Source: Carettochelys insculpta
Taxonomy: Eukaryota > Chordata > Testudines > Carettochelyidae
Reading direction: 5' to 3'
Length of the DNA: 64,000 nt
Assembly: GCF_033958435.1 (NCBI RefSeq)
Contig: NC_134139.1
Location: forward strand, 206,009,501-206,073,500
The position numbers and the translations under genes are program-made. Shown here piece by piece: positions 1 through 12,643 of this stretch; positions within the stretch are counted from its first letter, which is position 1; each line of letters opens with the position of its first letter. Under the pieces are notes generated by a model that ran no database searches, was not told the origin of the DNA, and was given only the letters and a program-made list of their open reading frames with translations.

Positions 1-757
1 AGGCAATAAAGACTTTCTGGAACCAGAGATGGATGCAGCCCCTCCCTGTCCAATTTGAGAGCAATCAGGATTGGGGATGTTTTCTCTGTAACGCCTCCAG
101 CGGAGCATTGCATGGTTCTCAGCACAATGAACCATCTTGCAAAATAAGCTGCTGCAAAGTTGCTGTACCACGCTGGGGCATGGTAGCACAACGATCCATC
201 TATAGTCGGGGCAGTTAATGCTGTTGACTCAGACGCAGAAGAGCGCCTCCCAGCCAGGTCCACTGGAGCTCCTAGACTCATTGCCTCACTTTACGAAAAT
301 GGAGCCCTTAGGTTCATAAAGCCTAGGCCTGATCGTCAGCGAAGCAAATCAATGTAGTGCTGTGGTAGTCCGTGGATCGATGCTGACACACACTAGCCCA
401 ACAGCTGGCCCTCTGTGGTTTTTAAACCCGGAGCCAGATTTGGAATACTTCAAACACAGCCTCAAAAAGCCAACACTGGCTGTTTGAATGCCGCCTGTGT
501 CTGCTCTTATTAGCATTCTTGTAACTGGGCAGCATTTCCTCTGGCCACATTAAAAGGTACACTGGCAGAGTCGTTCCTGAACTGTCTTTCCTCCTCCAGC
601 ACGATAAGCTGTCTAGCTTTTCTCTCTCCATTATTTGTCCTCTTGAATTATGCCCAACTTTAGAGAGACCCACTAACGCTGCCTAGATGTGTTGAGACTT
701 GGGAACAGTGTGATAGACATTCCTGCTCTTGAGAGAATGAAAACTAAATTAGACAAA
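1..757. other. Unassigned sequence
   Basis: No coding exon, RNA gene or repeat family was recognised. Short open frames here have no family resemblance. Confidence 0.5.
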
Positions 758-765
758 CTCTAGAA

Positions 766-1112
766 CAGGGGTGGGCAAAGCGGGGGCCAGCCCCCTGGTG
801 GGGGGCGTGAAATGTTGTAAGCGGAGGTGCAGCATGATTGGCTGCTGGGGTTCAGGCTCATCCATCTCATTAAAAATGTAGAAATACATTGCCATTTTAT
901 GTATTTGTATTCTCATTCATATACCAATGAATAAGGTTTTTACATTCTACAGACTTATTTTCTTACGCATGCCAAAGTTTTTATTTTTTTCATATGACCA
1001 TAACCAAAATTTCTGGCGGTTTGGATTACATTTGACAGGTTGGGGGCGAGGGGGCCCTGCTAATTACAGGGATGAAGAGTGGGGCCCAACATAAACAGTT
1101 TGCTCACCCCTG
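766..1112. mobile_element. Non-autonomous hAT element
   Basis: The inverted ends read CAGGGGTGGGCAAA and, at the far side, TTTGCTCACCCCTG. It is flanked by an 8-bp duplication with two differences, CTCTAGAA at 758-765 and CTCCAGAG at 1,113-1,120. End sequence and 8-bp duplication are hAT hallmarks. At 347 bp it has no transposase. Confidence 0.85.
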
Positions 1113-1737
1113 CTCCAGAGAACACAGTGACGGGAACCATCTGGTTTTGCCAGTGGGTAATGTAATAGAGCTCTCTTTTCCAGCCCTGATTCGTATGAGT
1201 CAAGCCGTAAACATTTCTGTTATGATCTGAGCCAATAGAACAATGTGCCATATGATGTAGGACTGTGTTGGTGGTACACGGATTTGCCATCATGCAAATA
1301 AAGCACAAAGCTGGTGTTTTGCTTCATTCAGAAATTAGTTTCCTCTGCACAATGTGGTGGTGGGTAAGGGGAGAAAGGATTTTCCCGACCGTTGCCTTGG
1401 GGCAGAGGGGCTGATAGCCACCACAGGCTCTGGAGCAAAGTTGTTGGGGGGGCAGCTCTGTGCCCTGAAGGGGCAGGGCCAATGGTGGAAGGGGCGGGGC
1501 CAAGTACAGTCACCCTTAGTGCTGCTGGGACAACAGCATTGAGCCCTGCACAGCCATGTGGAGCAGCAAAGCTGCACGACCAGCACTTCAAAAGGGCCCA
1601 GAGCTTCAGCTGCCACCACTGCCAAAATTGCCTCCTTGAAAGGCTGGGCCCTGGAGTACCTTTCTCCTCTGCCCCCAACTGTTGGCAGGCCAGCCTTGGG
1701 GTTACAGGACAACCTGAAAGCGGGTTCTATACAAGTA
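1113..1737. other. Unassigned block with GC-rich core
   Basis: A GC-rich stretch at about 1,350-1,720 (many GGGGC and GGGCAGGGCC words) stands out from AT-rich surroundings. The overlapping open frames in it on both strands reflect composition. It resembles the block at 43,920-44,110 in style but was not aligned in detail. Confidence 0.4.
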
Positions 1738-1916
1738 TCAGAGGTGTAGCTGGGTTAATCTGTAGCTTCACAAATAACAAGCAGCCCTGTGGCACATTAG
1801 AGAACTAACAAATTTATTAGGTCACGAGCTTTTGTGAGTAAGACCCACTTCCTTGATGAAAACTCATGACCTAATAAATTTGCTGGTCTCTAAAGTGCCA
1901 CAGGACTGCTTGTACA
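1738..1916. repeat. Fold-back repeat of the TCAGAGG...GACCCACTTC family
   Basis: Starts TCAGAGGTGTAGCTGGGTTA, runs through a CCTGTGGCAC box and GTAAGACCCACTTC, then returns as the inverted copy ending GTGCCACAGGACTGC. It is a diverged member of the family whose best copies are at 15,090 and 24,673. Confidence 0.75.
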
Positions 1917-2339
1917 TAAAAGTAGTAGCTTTGAATACACCTCTAAAATGTGGAGGTGATACCCAAGGCATATGCATTTGATTCTGCAATTCAGTGAATT
2001 ATTGGTCGTGGTGGCAAAGGCATTTCCGTGCATGTGCCAGATATTCCGGCAGGGAGGGTAAGAGGCTCTGTCCCACTGTGTCTCCTTCTGCTTTGCATCC
2101 AGGAAAGGCATAAACCTTCAGGAATGGAGACTTTTTAAAAGATGTGCTGGGACGGTTGTTATACGCTGCCCGAATGTGTAATCTGAATAGAACAATCTGG
2201 AAAGGATGTAATTCCGGTGTCTAGCAGTCAGCGGATGAGTTTGCAAATTAGTAATGCCACCACCTAACCAATGAAATGTCCTGCTTCATGGTCCTCATTC
2301 AGCAGAGCAAAGAAAAATGAATGAATGTGTATAAAGTAG

Positions 2340-2615
2340 CTAATATAAGAATGATGATAATAATGCTATGCACCTCGACAGCACCTTTCATCCAAGGATC
2401 TGGAAGTGCTTTACGGACATGAATTAATTAAGCCTCATAACACCCCTGTGAGGTAGCTATTATAATACCCAGATGGGTAAACTGAGGCACGGAGAGGTGA
2501 AGTGGCTTGTTCAAGGTCACCCAGCAAGTCAGTGGAAGAGCTGGGAATGGAATCAAGGCATCCTGGTTTCCAGGGTCCCCTGCTCTAACCCTTAGACAAC
2601 ACTTCCTCTCTAAAA
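2340..2615 (+). repeat. MIR-like SINE
   Basis: Near-full-length core-SINE: AAGTGCTTTACGGACATGAA, then CTCATAACACCCCTGTGAGG, GGTAAACTGAGGCACGGAGA, CAAGGTCACCCAGCAAGTCA and a CTCTAACCCTTAGACAAC tail. These are the conserved MIR segments in order. Confidence 0.85.
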
Positions 2616-4084
2616 AAAGAAGACATATGGCTGGCTGGGGGTAGGATGCTGACGAAGTGCTTATGAGGTGATCAGTCCGTGGGAAGAGACCAATCCTGAT
2701 CCAGTTTTTGTGGCTGACTTGCAGTGTTGGCCTGCTACGAGGTAATCAAGGAAAACAATGGGCAGTAGCAAATGAAGAAATGACTCACAATGAGCAACCA
2801 TCCAAACCTGGGGACTATCTGACGCCAGGAGCTCCCTCAGTTCAAAAGCTCCATTGTTAAGCCTTCTGCAACCAAGTTCGCACAACCCAAATGCATGACG
2901 GACAACATCACAGGGTTTGCTTTCAAGGAGCACCAGCTGGCAGCTGTCTTGGTCACCCCAACTCTCTGGAATGCATTAAAACAGGAGAGAGAGAGAACTT
3001 GAAAAGCCACATGCAATGATGGGGATTTCCCCTCCCTGCTGCAAATGGTTCACTGGGATATTTCCCGCTGCAAACATTTTGCAAAGTGCAACCGGTCAGA
3101 GGCATTGCAGGCGAGTGTGTTCCCTTGGGAACGTTGCAGATGTAGCACCGGATGCAGGGTTTCTTAGAATAAGGTCTTTAGTTTTTATTGCGTAGGAAAT
3201 CAAACAGTCGCATAAAATCCTGCATAAATCCACAACTCCCACCTGCTCCATCTCTGCTTCGTCTGGGCCTTTGCAGAATATTTTCAGGGCTTTAATTCAA
3301 AGAAAGAAGGAAAAGAAAAGAAAGCTCAGCTGCCTTGGTACGCACTCTACCCAGCTGTTCTACTTGGGCGAAGGGGAGGGAGGCAACTGTGCTTGCAGAC
3401 AGCCTGGAAGTGGCATGTTGTATGTTATGAACTGGCCAACAGAGAAGACTGTCTGGAGAAAGAACTACCAGTTGCTTTCTAACATGGACTTGAGACTGAG
3501 CCGAGGACTCGCTAAGGCCAGGCGGTCAGTAAAGGGCTAGGAGAGAGACTTCTTTCCACAAGAGTAGGCTCATATCAGCATGCTGGTCCTGCTTGGTGGC
3601 TCGTGTTCATTGGTGCTCCTCCAATGACATCCAAGGAAATAGGGTAATGTACAATAACTGAAGCTTCATCGGGGGGGGTGGCTGGACAGAGCAGCGAGGA
3701 GGACTGACCAACCAGTCCCACACCAGGAAGTTGGAAGGAGATCTGATACTGAGAGAACAAAATACTTAACATGCTGCAGCTAGACTTTTGGCCAGATGGT
3801 CAATGGCATTTTGGGGTCTAACAATGCAGACAGACACCCAGTGGGTTTTCCAGTGGTATTCAGATGCCTATTAATGCCACAGCACCCAGTGAGATTTCTA
3901 AAGGCTTCCAGCCGCCCAAGTTGATTGACGCTCACTTGGCTCTTTTGTGCATTGTTAGGTATCCAAATACCTTTGACAAAATCTTACCCTCAGGCTTCTA
4001 AGAACGTTGAGATAGTGCCCACACCCGCTCCTGTTGGAGTCCCCGGCAAACCCACTGACTGCAGCGGCAGCAATGTCTCTCCAC
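2616..4084. other. Unassigned sequence
   Basis: No exon or repeat was recognised. Short open frames (for example 3,271-3,540) show no domain. Confidence 0.45.
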
Positions 4085-4200
4085 TACTTTGCATCTGACG
4101 AAGCGGGGCTTTGCCCATGAAAGCTTAAGCTCCAAGATATCTGTTAGTCTCTCAGGTGCCACAGGACTTCTGGTTGTTTTTGTGGATACAGACCAACATG
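4085..4200 (-). repeat. Half copy of the fold-back repeat family
   Basis: Begins CATCTGACGAAGCGGGGCTT, continues TGCCCATGAAAGCTTAAGCT, has TGCCACAGGACTTCTGGTTG and ends near ACAGACCAACATG. This is the single right half of the fold-back repeat, without its mirror copy. Confidence 0.7.
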
Positions 4201-5584
4201 TCCCCCCTCTTCATCCCCGATACTTAGCCCCAAGACTGGGAGGCCTGAAAAGCATAACGTATTTGTAAATCAAGGGTGAGATTGGCCCCAGTCCCATGGT
4301 CCACGGCCAGGCCTTTTCTACTAGTTAAGCTCCGCTATAAAGAGATCATGGTGGTTGCACAGGGCCTCTCTGAATAGTGTCTCAAGGGAGCACATCCCAA
4401 GTGGCAACATAAGAAGAACAGACACGTTCTAACCGTACTGGGCTATCCTTTGGAAGGCAAGATCTTCAGCTGTAAAACTCCCAGGTATTACACAGAGCAC
4501 AGAAAGCTCTGCAGGGGATCCAGGTTGTGCTATCCGGTACCCGATAGGTGCTCCCTCTGCCATCTAAGGCCAAAGGTTCTAAAACGCATAGGGCCTGATT
4601 CTGAAGTTCTTCCAGGCAAATTATATCTTCTGTGGCAGTTTTGCTGGAATAAAGCTTTCAGGATCTCGCTGTCGGTCTCCCAGTATCGATCTGAATCAGA
4701 AGAGGAGGAGCCACTGAATGTCATGCTGCAAAACATTGCTCTGCTTTGCCTCTCGTTCCAGCGTCACACCTGCATTGGCTTAAATGGAGAAAATCTAAAT
4801 CTATATTCCCATGAGAGATGCCTCACGACCCCTAGGGTCAAAGATATGGAGAAACGAAGGCTGTCCCCAGCTTCTTGGCCATTCAGCGTACCTCAAAGTA
4901 AATCACAAGGTTAATGACATGGACAATCAGCTTCCAAGCCCTGGCGGTTCCCACCCAGCCCTCCTGAGCTGGCCACAGGACTGGTTGCATTGTTACCCTG
5001 CAAACAGAAATTCCCTCCAGCCTGGCTGCAGTATTGATTTTACAATTCAGTCCATTAATGGAGCACCATTCAGGAGCAAAGCCAATGCTTCGGAGGAGTG
5101 GGAGATTAGACAAAACAAAACAGGGCCTGAATTGTGACCAAGAGTCAAAATTTGGCTTCTGGCTCTCCGCTTGCTCCAGAGGGGGCTGGAATCTGTGCTC
5201 GGCCTCTACCTGCTGTGGTTCATTCCCTCCCTTGGGACTACTCAGCGGTACTGGGTCAACAGAATCAAGGTTCTACCCATTCTCTCTCTTGGTTTACACA
5301 CTCTCCAGGCCTCTGCCCAAGGAGGGGTGTGTAGAGGCTGTGGAGGGTCTGTTCTCCCCCAGGTGGTAGCCAGCAAAGCAAATTGTCCATGTCGGGCAGT
5401 AGAGGGTAGCCTTTCACACCCTTGTTCCCCACTGCAGGCATGCTGGGTAAGACACAAACTTGTCTCATATGACTTAGAATGTTTTGAGATTTACCAAAAA
5501 ATAAGTGAAAACTGAGGAGGTTATTGGTGGTTTCCTATTTTTAGATGTCCCCCATCTCGCAGTACAAACCCAAACACACCAATG
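4201..5584. other. Unassigned sequence
   Basis: Overlapping short open frames (4,450-4,914 and several at 5,034-5,515) have no recognisable domain and no splice or promoter context. Taken as chance. Confidence 0.4.
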
Positions 5585-5897
5585 CAGGTTGAACCTCTCT
5601 TATCTGGTATCCTCAGCACCTGACCGGTGCTGGATGAGAGAATTTGTCAGACGATGGGAGGTCAATATTTTCCAGCACATTACCAACACTCCCACTGCAG
5701 ATGGGCTCTTAGACAACATTTAGGGGTGAATTACAGCTAAATAACAGCACAGAACTCTGAGAGCCAGGACTGGTGGCTGAAAACAAACTTTATGGGACCG
5801 CGGGAAACTTAGGCACACCCATGATAAGTGGTCGCCTGCTAACCGGATTATGGAGTTTGATGGATGAAAGAATTCCAGATTAGAGAGGTTCACCCTG
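5585..5897. mobile_element. Non-autonomous pogo/Tigger-like element
   Basis: The ends are inverted copies, CAGGTTGAACCTCTCTTATC and, reversed, AGATTAGAGAGGTTCACCCTG. Neighbouring dinucleotides are TG and TA, consistent with a decayed TA duplication. The 313-bp size and end sequence suit a Tigger/pogo-type MITE. Confidence 0.8.
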
Positions 5898-6249
5898 TAC
5901 AACACTGGTGGAAGGGAGCCGGGAAGTGCCAGTGATGAGAAGCAGAATATATATTGGGCCCGTTTAGTTTCATTGACCAAAATGAATGAAAAATAAAGAG
6001 CGATGACTAGAGAATTAGATATTTTTAATTCTTTTGTTAATTTCCTCCCCTCTGGAGACTCGATTCAATAACGTATTCTATTCTTCCTGTGCAAAAATCA
6101 TTGCATATCATTGGGGTGTGCTGCCAGACAGTGGCCATGTTCCGACCCAGTGGTGGCTGCTTTTCAGTAGTGGATGGATACTATTATGGAATACAGCTTA
6201 TAAGATCACTTTAACTTTGAAAAGCCTTTTGAGAGTCTCCGGGGTGAAA

Positions 6250-6524
6250 AAAACAAGGAGAAGTCCTTGTGGCACCATATAAACTAACACATTTTTTTGG
6301 AGCATAAGTTTTCATGGGCAAAGACCCACTTTGTCAGATGCATCCACTATGCTAGATCTGGAGAAAAAAATAAATACGCTAAATAAACGAAAACATACAG
6401 TAGATGTATGGGTCTTTGCACAGGAAAGCGTACGCTACAAAAAAAATCAGTCAGTCTATAAGATGCCACAGGATTTCTCGTTGTTTTTACAGATACAGAC
6501 TAACACGGCTACACCTCTGATACT
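6250..6524 (-). repeat. Fold-back repeat with a distinct centre
   Basis: The left arm has AACAAGGAGAAGTCCTTGTG and GGGCAAAGACCCACTTTGTC. The right arm returns through TGCCACAGGATTTCTCGTTG to CAGACTAACACGGCTACACC. Between them lies a segment at 6,345-6,404 that recurs outside the family at 7,523-7,582. Confidence 0.75.
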
Positions 6525-7522
6525 CTGGGATGAAAGGTGTTCTAAACAGAGCCCTTGCTATATTTATTTCTGGATAAGATAACCAGTGGTTTTTCAAGCA
6601 TTGGGAAGCAAACAGAATCAAATATGTTAGCTTCTGTTCTTAGTCCAAATCCAGAAGCTCTTCACTAGGCAAAATATCCAGCAGCCAAGATCTGGGCTAT
6701 TGCTACAGCGATGATGAGAAAAGGAACTTGTGGAATTCTTGCTTAAAGTTTGAGACCTTTAGTGGGTCAGCTGCAATGAAGGCGAACTGGAAACTGACTG
6801 GGACTTTGATACGGAGGGCGTGTCTGGGTGGTGAATATTAATGATTGTCATTGCTAATGAGCACTGGGATTCCCCAGGAATAGTAAACACACAGCATTTG
6901 GGGCTGTTGCCCATTAAGTTGACAGGGCCAAATTCTGTTCTCTGAGGCACAGGCACAAGTCCCATTGAACTCAGTGCCTCTGAATGATGGATCCCTCTAA
7001 ACGATGGATCACTATGAACTCAAGGCCTTTTGCCTTTGGTCACGATGTGTGGAATTTAACCCAACTGGTTTGCAGGGCTTTAGTTTATGTTTTCCGTCCC
7101 CTTTCCGCTGTCAATTGCCCCGTTAGGTGGTTGCCACGGACGGCCAACTGTGGCCATCATCCCTCTGCCAAATCTGTCACGATCCTGATAAAACACACGC
7201 TGCTGAAAGTAAAATCCTGTCTCCGAGAGAGCATTGCTCACCTTGGGACCTCCTCCTAGTCTCACATCTACTGTGTTTTCAGAAACACGGGCCAGATTTT
7301 GATCTCAATCACACTGGTGTTGGTCCACTCAACAAACTGACCTTGAATGTTTCACAGCTGGGGGATAAGATTTGGAAAGGGGAGAGGTGCTTCAAACCTG
7401 GACTTTACAGCAAATTAAATGCATTGCAACTGAATTAGAACAGCGATGCAAAACATTTTGCCCAACGAAATGCAGTTTCCACAACTTGGTTTTAAGGAAC
7501 AAGTATTACATATAGAGAGATA

Positions 7523-7582
7523 CACTATGCTAGATCTGGAGAAGAAAATAAATATGCTAAGTAAACTAAAACATACAGTAGA
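7523..7582 (+). repeat. Copy of the 60-bp centre of the 6,250 fold-back repeat
   Basis: Matches 6,345-6,404 at 56 of 60 positions in the same orientation, starting CACTATGCTAGATCTGGAGA and ending ACATACAGTAGA. The usual fold-back arms were not seen around it. Confidence 0.7.
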
Positions 7583-10500
7583 GGGGATATTCTGTTCAAC
7601 AAACCAATCACCAGTAGAATCAAAAAGTAAACCATCCTTTCACTTAGGACCTCAACAACATTTCTCAATGCACTAGGTACATTTTAAACCATGCAAGTTT
7701 ACACAAACATCTTAACTAGGTTTTTTTAAAACTTTTTAAAACACCAACATTATGCATTTCTTTGTTAATTATATTGGTTAAAGTCGCAGCCAGTGGCTGC
7801 CAAATATCAGATACATCATATACATATTTTTATACAGAATCCAGACAACACAACATTACACAGCCTAGAGAGAGAAAAAAAGATTATTTGTTCCTTTGCT
7901 TGGTTTTTTTTAATTTTTTTCTTTTTGTTTTTTTCTTTTGTAAAAAATATGAAATGATGATCGGGAGGAGAGAGGGGGGAACCTACGATCAAAGTAAAAC
8001 TTTAAGAATTCCCAAATCACGGTACAACAAGGGAAAAAAATGGCTCAAACTCAGCCCCACGTTTAAAATTCTCTTAGCTAAGAAACAAGACATTACACAC
8101 CATGTGTATTGGTATCTAAAAGTAGAAAGAATTGTACCCACATACTGTCTGATTCCAAACACAATTTATTTAAAGAGAAAGAAAATCAAAAAGTTTCATG
8201 GTAGCAAAGGTATCTTCTCAGTACAGACTTTCTACCAACCCCGGATGCATTGCCATATGATGTAGTTGGCCCGCCCAAGCAGACAGGGGACTGCTGGGGA
8301 AAAGGAATGACCAAGAGTTGCTCATTTCTTTTGCTGGATGTCTGCTCAGAGAGCTGAAATTGAAAGCCGGGTCCAAAACAGGGACAGTGGTTTCAGGCCT
8401 CGGCTTTTCATGTCGTCTGGTCAGTTCAGGAGCATCGTGTGCATGAGGAGAGGACGACTTATTTATATTTCCTGGGCCATCTCCTGCCCAGCTACATCAT
8501 GGAGCAATACACGTGTGAGATTAGACAGGGCGGAAACATAACCTGAAAATTAACCATGTTGAATTCTATCATTGTCATGGGAAGTATACAAAAATGTTAA
8601 AATTTCAGATATAATCAAAGATACAAAAATCAGTTCTGACAAGAAGTTCTGTTTTTTGTTTGTTTTGAAACAGTAACCATTACAGTGCAAGGTTTTCTAT
8701 TACAGTAAAAGGTGTGTATCTGGTTTTACAGTAGCTGAAGCTTGTAGCTGATTTTTGTTATGTATAGTAGGTCCCTGATGTTAAGAGTATGCACCTGTTA
8801 GAGAAAAAACCCAGCACAATAATGGCTATTTAGTTTTAACTACATATTTTCCCCTAAACATTTACAAAATAACACATCAATGTCACAATTTCACAAGCAC
8901 ATATTTTGCCTTCATAAAAAGCAATGTAACTGTGTTGAAAGCCTGATCATTAAAGCAAAGTAAAGGTTGGTAGTTGAGGACAGGAACTCATGTTCCACTG
9001 GATTCAAGTGTGTTTGTCACCCCACTGAGCTTGGGTGGATTTTAGGGCACTGTCTTTGCAGTGTTTAACTGTGCTTCTTGTGATGCCCTGGCCAATTTTG
9101 TGCTCAATTCAGAAACTGGAACTGTGCTTAATGAAAGGCGTTCTCGAGTTCGATTCACAGCCCTGGAATCCGAGGTTGTACAATTAAAATAATGATTATA
9201 CATATTTCACACAGGCTTCCCCTGACACAATTCTAAGGGCAAGAAGCTGATGCCACCATAAAATAGCCAAGGATTTGTTGGAGAAGAAAACTAAAAAAAA
9301 AAAAAAGAAAAAGAAAGAAAAAATGAAAAATAGAACCAAATTAAATGGCAACCCTGCAAGCAGAGTAATGCCAGGCAGATGTGATGGTTTAAAACCTCCC
9401 CAAAGTGCTGCACAGATGCTACTCTACAGCATGTAGAGAAGATCACAAATATGATAACATAGTGTTTACGGGTCTGTTGACTGGTGTAAAACTGGATTAG
9501 CACCATTGACTGGAATGGAGTTACTCCATATTTATGCTGCTTCAGCTGAAAGCTCCGTTCCTGCAGATTTGATGGGATTGAGGAGATCCAATTACTATAC
9601 ACTGACACCTATTCTTTATATATAAGTAAATATTTCCTTCACCCATCACATATTTGTATTACCACAGTCGTATGCAATGGTAAGTCTTGCTGCATCAGAG
9701 GAGTTCATATACTCCACCCCACCGCAACACGCTACATTAGATATCCTGCAAACTCTCTCACTATCTCCTCTTGTGTCAAAGACCTAGATGAGAGTTCTGG
9801 CGTCCACAAAGCACAATTACAGCATGACGAAAGTACAGTATAATCCTGTTACCTACGGTCTATAACATCAATGATGACAGGTAGCTTTGGTCATAGTTTG
9901 CTGCTTCAAGTCTTGTTTCTAGTGTCCAGAGATATGTCACTTGTAGACATAGAGACACAGTTTCATGGTGGTCTGCTGTTCCTTTCCTCATCTGGATGCA
10001 ACATCTGCTAAGCATAGCCCAATCAAATTGAGGAAGAAGACACGCCATCAAGTCCACTAAGAACTTTATTACCAATCTAGTATACACGGGAGATATCAAT
10101 ATCCTACAGAGATGGACAGCAACACAAATTTCTAAGACTAAGAGACAGGAAATAGTAAAAATCCATCACCTGGGATCATTTAAAATGGAGCTGAGCAACG
10201 CGCTGGAAAATTAGATTGTAGGTCCAGTCGAGGAGTGTTGGCATAGATATCCTCCGAAACATTTTGATCTCTTCCTTCATTTTATCCAATAAGAGTTAGA
10301 ATCTGAACTTCTTTAAAGAATTTGGGATTTATAGAGAAGTGCAGCAATAGTCACTTAATCTTACAGATGGCCAATGTTTTCCCAGGTCTATATGCATGTA
10401 TTTTTCAAAGTGTCAAATAAGCTATGTCAGTAAATATCTGTTCTGACCACTCCTAAAACTATGTGTCAATATCACTTTTCAGGACAAGCTGCTACATCGC

Positions 10501-12445
10501 ATTAGAATGTTACTTTCTTTTGAAATGGTTTGGCATATTCCAAGGAACAATCCGATCTTTGCCTCTGAGGTCCTGCGCGCTCCCTGCTTAGACATGTCAC
10601 GACTCCCTTTCTGTAGCATGCTTCACTGCAACTCCGCCACCCTCTGTAGGGGTACCTGGTCTATGCCACATCACAGGGAGCCCACGTGTGCTATCGGCTA
10701 CAGAATTCATAGTCCTCCGCTGGTTCACAACTGATCCACTGCCTGCTTGGGGGTGATTCCAGCACACGGACATGGCCAGTCATGGCCAGAATTCAGAGAC
10801 AGAGGCACACAAAGAGCTGTGTATTGTGGAACTGAGGGACATGGGAGTAGGATCCATGTTCATACATCTTATCCTGGAATTATGCCTTGTTGCTGGTGGT
10901 GCAGGGTTCCTTGACATTCTCCTCAGAAGTCTCACTGTCCACAACCCAGACTGAATGACTTGTTGGCCAAGCGGCTCAGTATCCCCATAAGGATATGGCT
11001 GGATTAGATGCAATCACTTTGACCCACAGGCCAGCAAACAGAGTGGTTCAAGTCCATTTCCTTTGAATTATCTTCACCTGTTGCAAGACAGAGCTAGGAG
11101 AGGTACTGATGGGCCTCAGGGTTCACCTGTAGAAATATTTGCCAAGACAATCTTTGCTTTGTAGAGCTCTGCTACGTTGGGATGTGAACTCCCCAGAATT
11201 CATAGGCCTAGTAGAGCCAGGCACGGTCATGACTTCGATAGCAGACACTTGGGAAGGACCACAGTCTTATAGCAGTACATATCCCTTTGAGTCAGTGTGA
11301 AACAAAATGCCAGAGTGGTGGTTTTGGGGAATCTATGCTGCATGGAAGTGCCGTTTTTTCACAGGAGATGCACACCTGAGGTCCTGACCACTCCTGCTCC
11401 TTAAAAATCCCATGAAACATTTTGCAAAAGTAGGGATGCTATTCATAATGTCCCAGCTAGATTCCAACCTGGATTCCAACGTTCTATCTACCTAAAAGAT
11501 TCTCCCTCTAACTTCAGCTCAGAAACTTATTTTTCACTCTGCACATCAACATAAGGTGGGCTTTAGCTTTGGGTGTATAAGGAATGGTGGATCAATCAAC
11601 AAGCCTAACTATTGAAACATCAGTCTTATAAAGTGACATGCTCAGTAAATGGTCAAAATGAAAGCATGTTTTGCCTCCCATACTGTCTAGGATGTGATGG
11701 AGCAACCAGATGGTTAAAGGACCAAGTGTACGTGTTCTGGAGACCAATTTCTTTGGTCCGTTTTCTAATTGTGATTAAGTTAGAAAGCGAAATCCACTCA
11801 AGCCCTGAACTGAGGAGGCAAAATTAGGTTTTTTGCTTCCAGAAAAAGAGAAAACAGTAAAAAAGAAATAAAATAAAGTGCACTCTGTTTGCAGCCAGTG
11901 CTGCCAAATGGCCCTCTGAGAGTGAGTTTATAAAAACAGGAGTGTATGAACTTGCCTTGAGTTTATCATTTAGTGCATGGTTCAAGTGTAGGGTGACACT
12001 TAGCTACCAAATGCTAAGAAAATAAGTTGCCTTATCAAGACAGATTATTTACTAAAATAGCAAGTTATGTTTATGTTGCTCTCTTAGTATGTGTTCAAAC
12101 ACATCATCTAATCAGTGGTGTGATCTAATCAGTGGTGTGAACAATTAGTCATTGTCTGACCTACCATGGCAAAGAGCGGTGGGTCTCAAACTTTTACAAA
12201 CCAGGACACCTCCAAAGCCATCTTCTGCTCTAGCAAGGACCCTGCTCAATTGAGAATCCCTGACATAGTCTTGGGACTACTGAGGTTGGGATGCCTTAAG
12301 AACAGGTTTTGTGCCTCAAAATCTGTATGCAGCTAAACCAGCTGGAGGGAGTTACTAGTCAGTTACTGTTTAATCAAACTTTATGCAAGTAGGAGCCTGC
12401 TGACAGGATTTTGCAATTAACTAGCGTACATTAAATGGAGCTAAA
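7583..12445. other. Long AT-rich stretch with few recognisable repeats
   Basis: Nearly 5 kb in which no CR1, MIR or full MITE was recognised. It contains an A/AAAG-rich tract at 9,292-9,320 and a small TGACTGGAATGGAGTTACTC palindrome remnant near 9,510. A possible hAT-end pair (GTGGGTCTCAAACTTTT near 12,178 and GAGAATCCCTG near 12,252) is too weak to call. No coding exon was found. Confidence 0.45.
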
Positions 12446-12643
12446 CAGTGTTTCCCTCTAATTTTTTCCATCCATGCATGGAATAAATTTTGTTATGTGC
12501 ACTGAGGCAGGTGCAAATGTGCACCACCAGTAGAAACATATGCTGCTGGGTGTGGGTGGTTGTGGGTGCTTTTCTAATCAGCTGGGTGGCACCTGAATCT
12601 TCCCTGGGCAGTTGCCAAAGTGCTCAGTTTACAGGGATCACTG
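12446..12643. mobile_element. Non-autonomous hAT element (198 bp)
   Basis: Starts CAGTGTTTCCCTCTAATTTT and ends CAGTTTACAGGGATCACTG. It is the reverse-oriented sibling of the element at 35,336-35,532. Flanks GAGCTAAA (12,438-12,445) and GATCCAAA (12,644-12,651) agree at 6 of 8 bases, fitting a decayed hAT 8-bp duplication. Confidence 0.8.

Noticed and set aside
4450..4914. 154-codon open frame downstream of XKR6
   Set aside because: No recognisable domain, no splice signals joining it to other exons, and another open frame overlaps it on the opposite strand.
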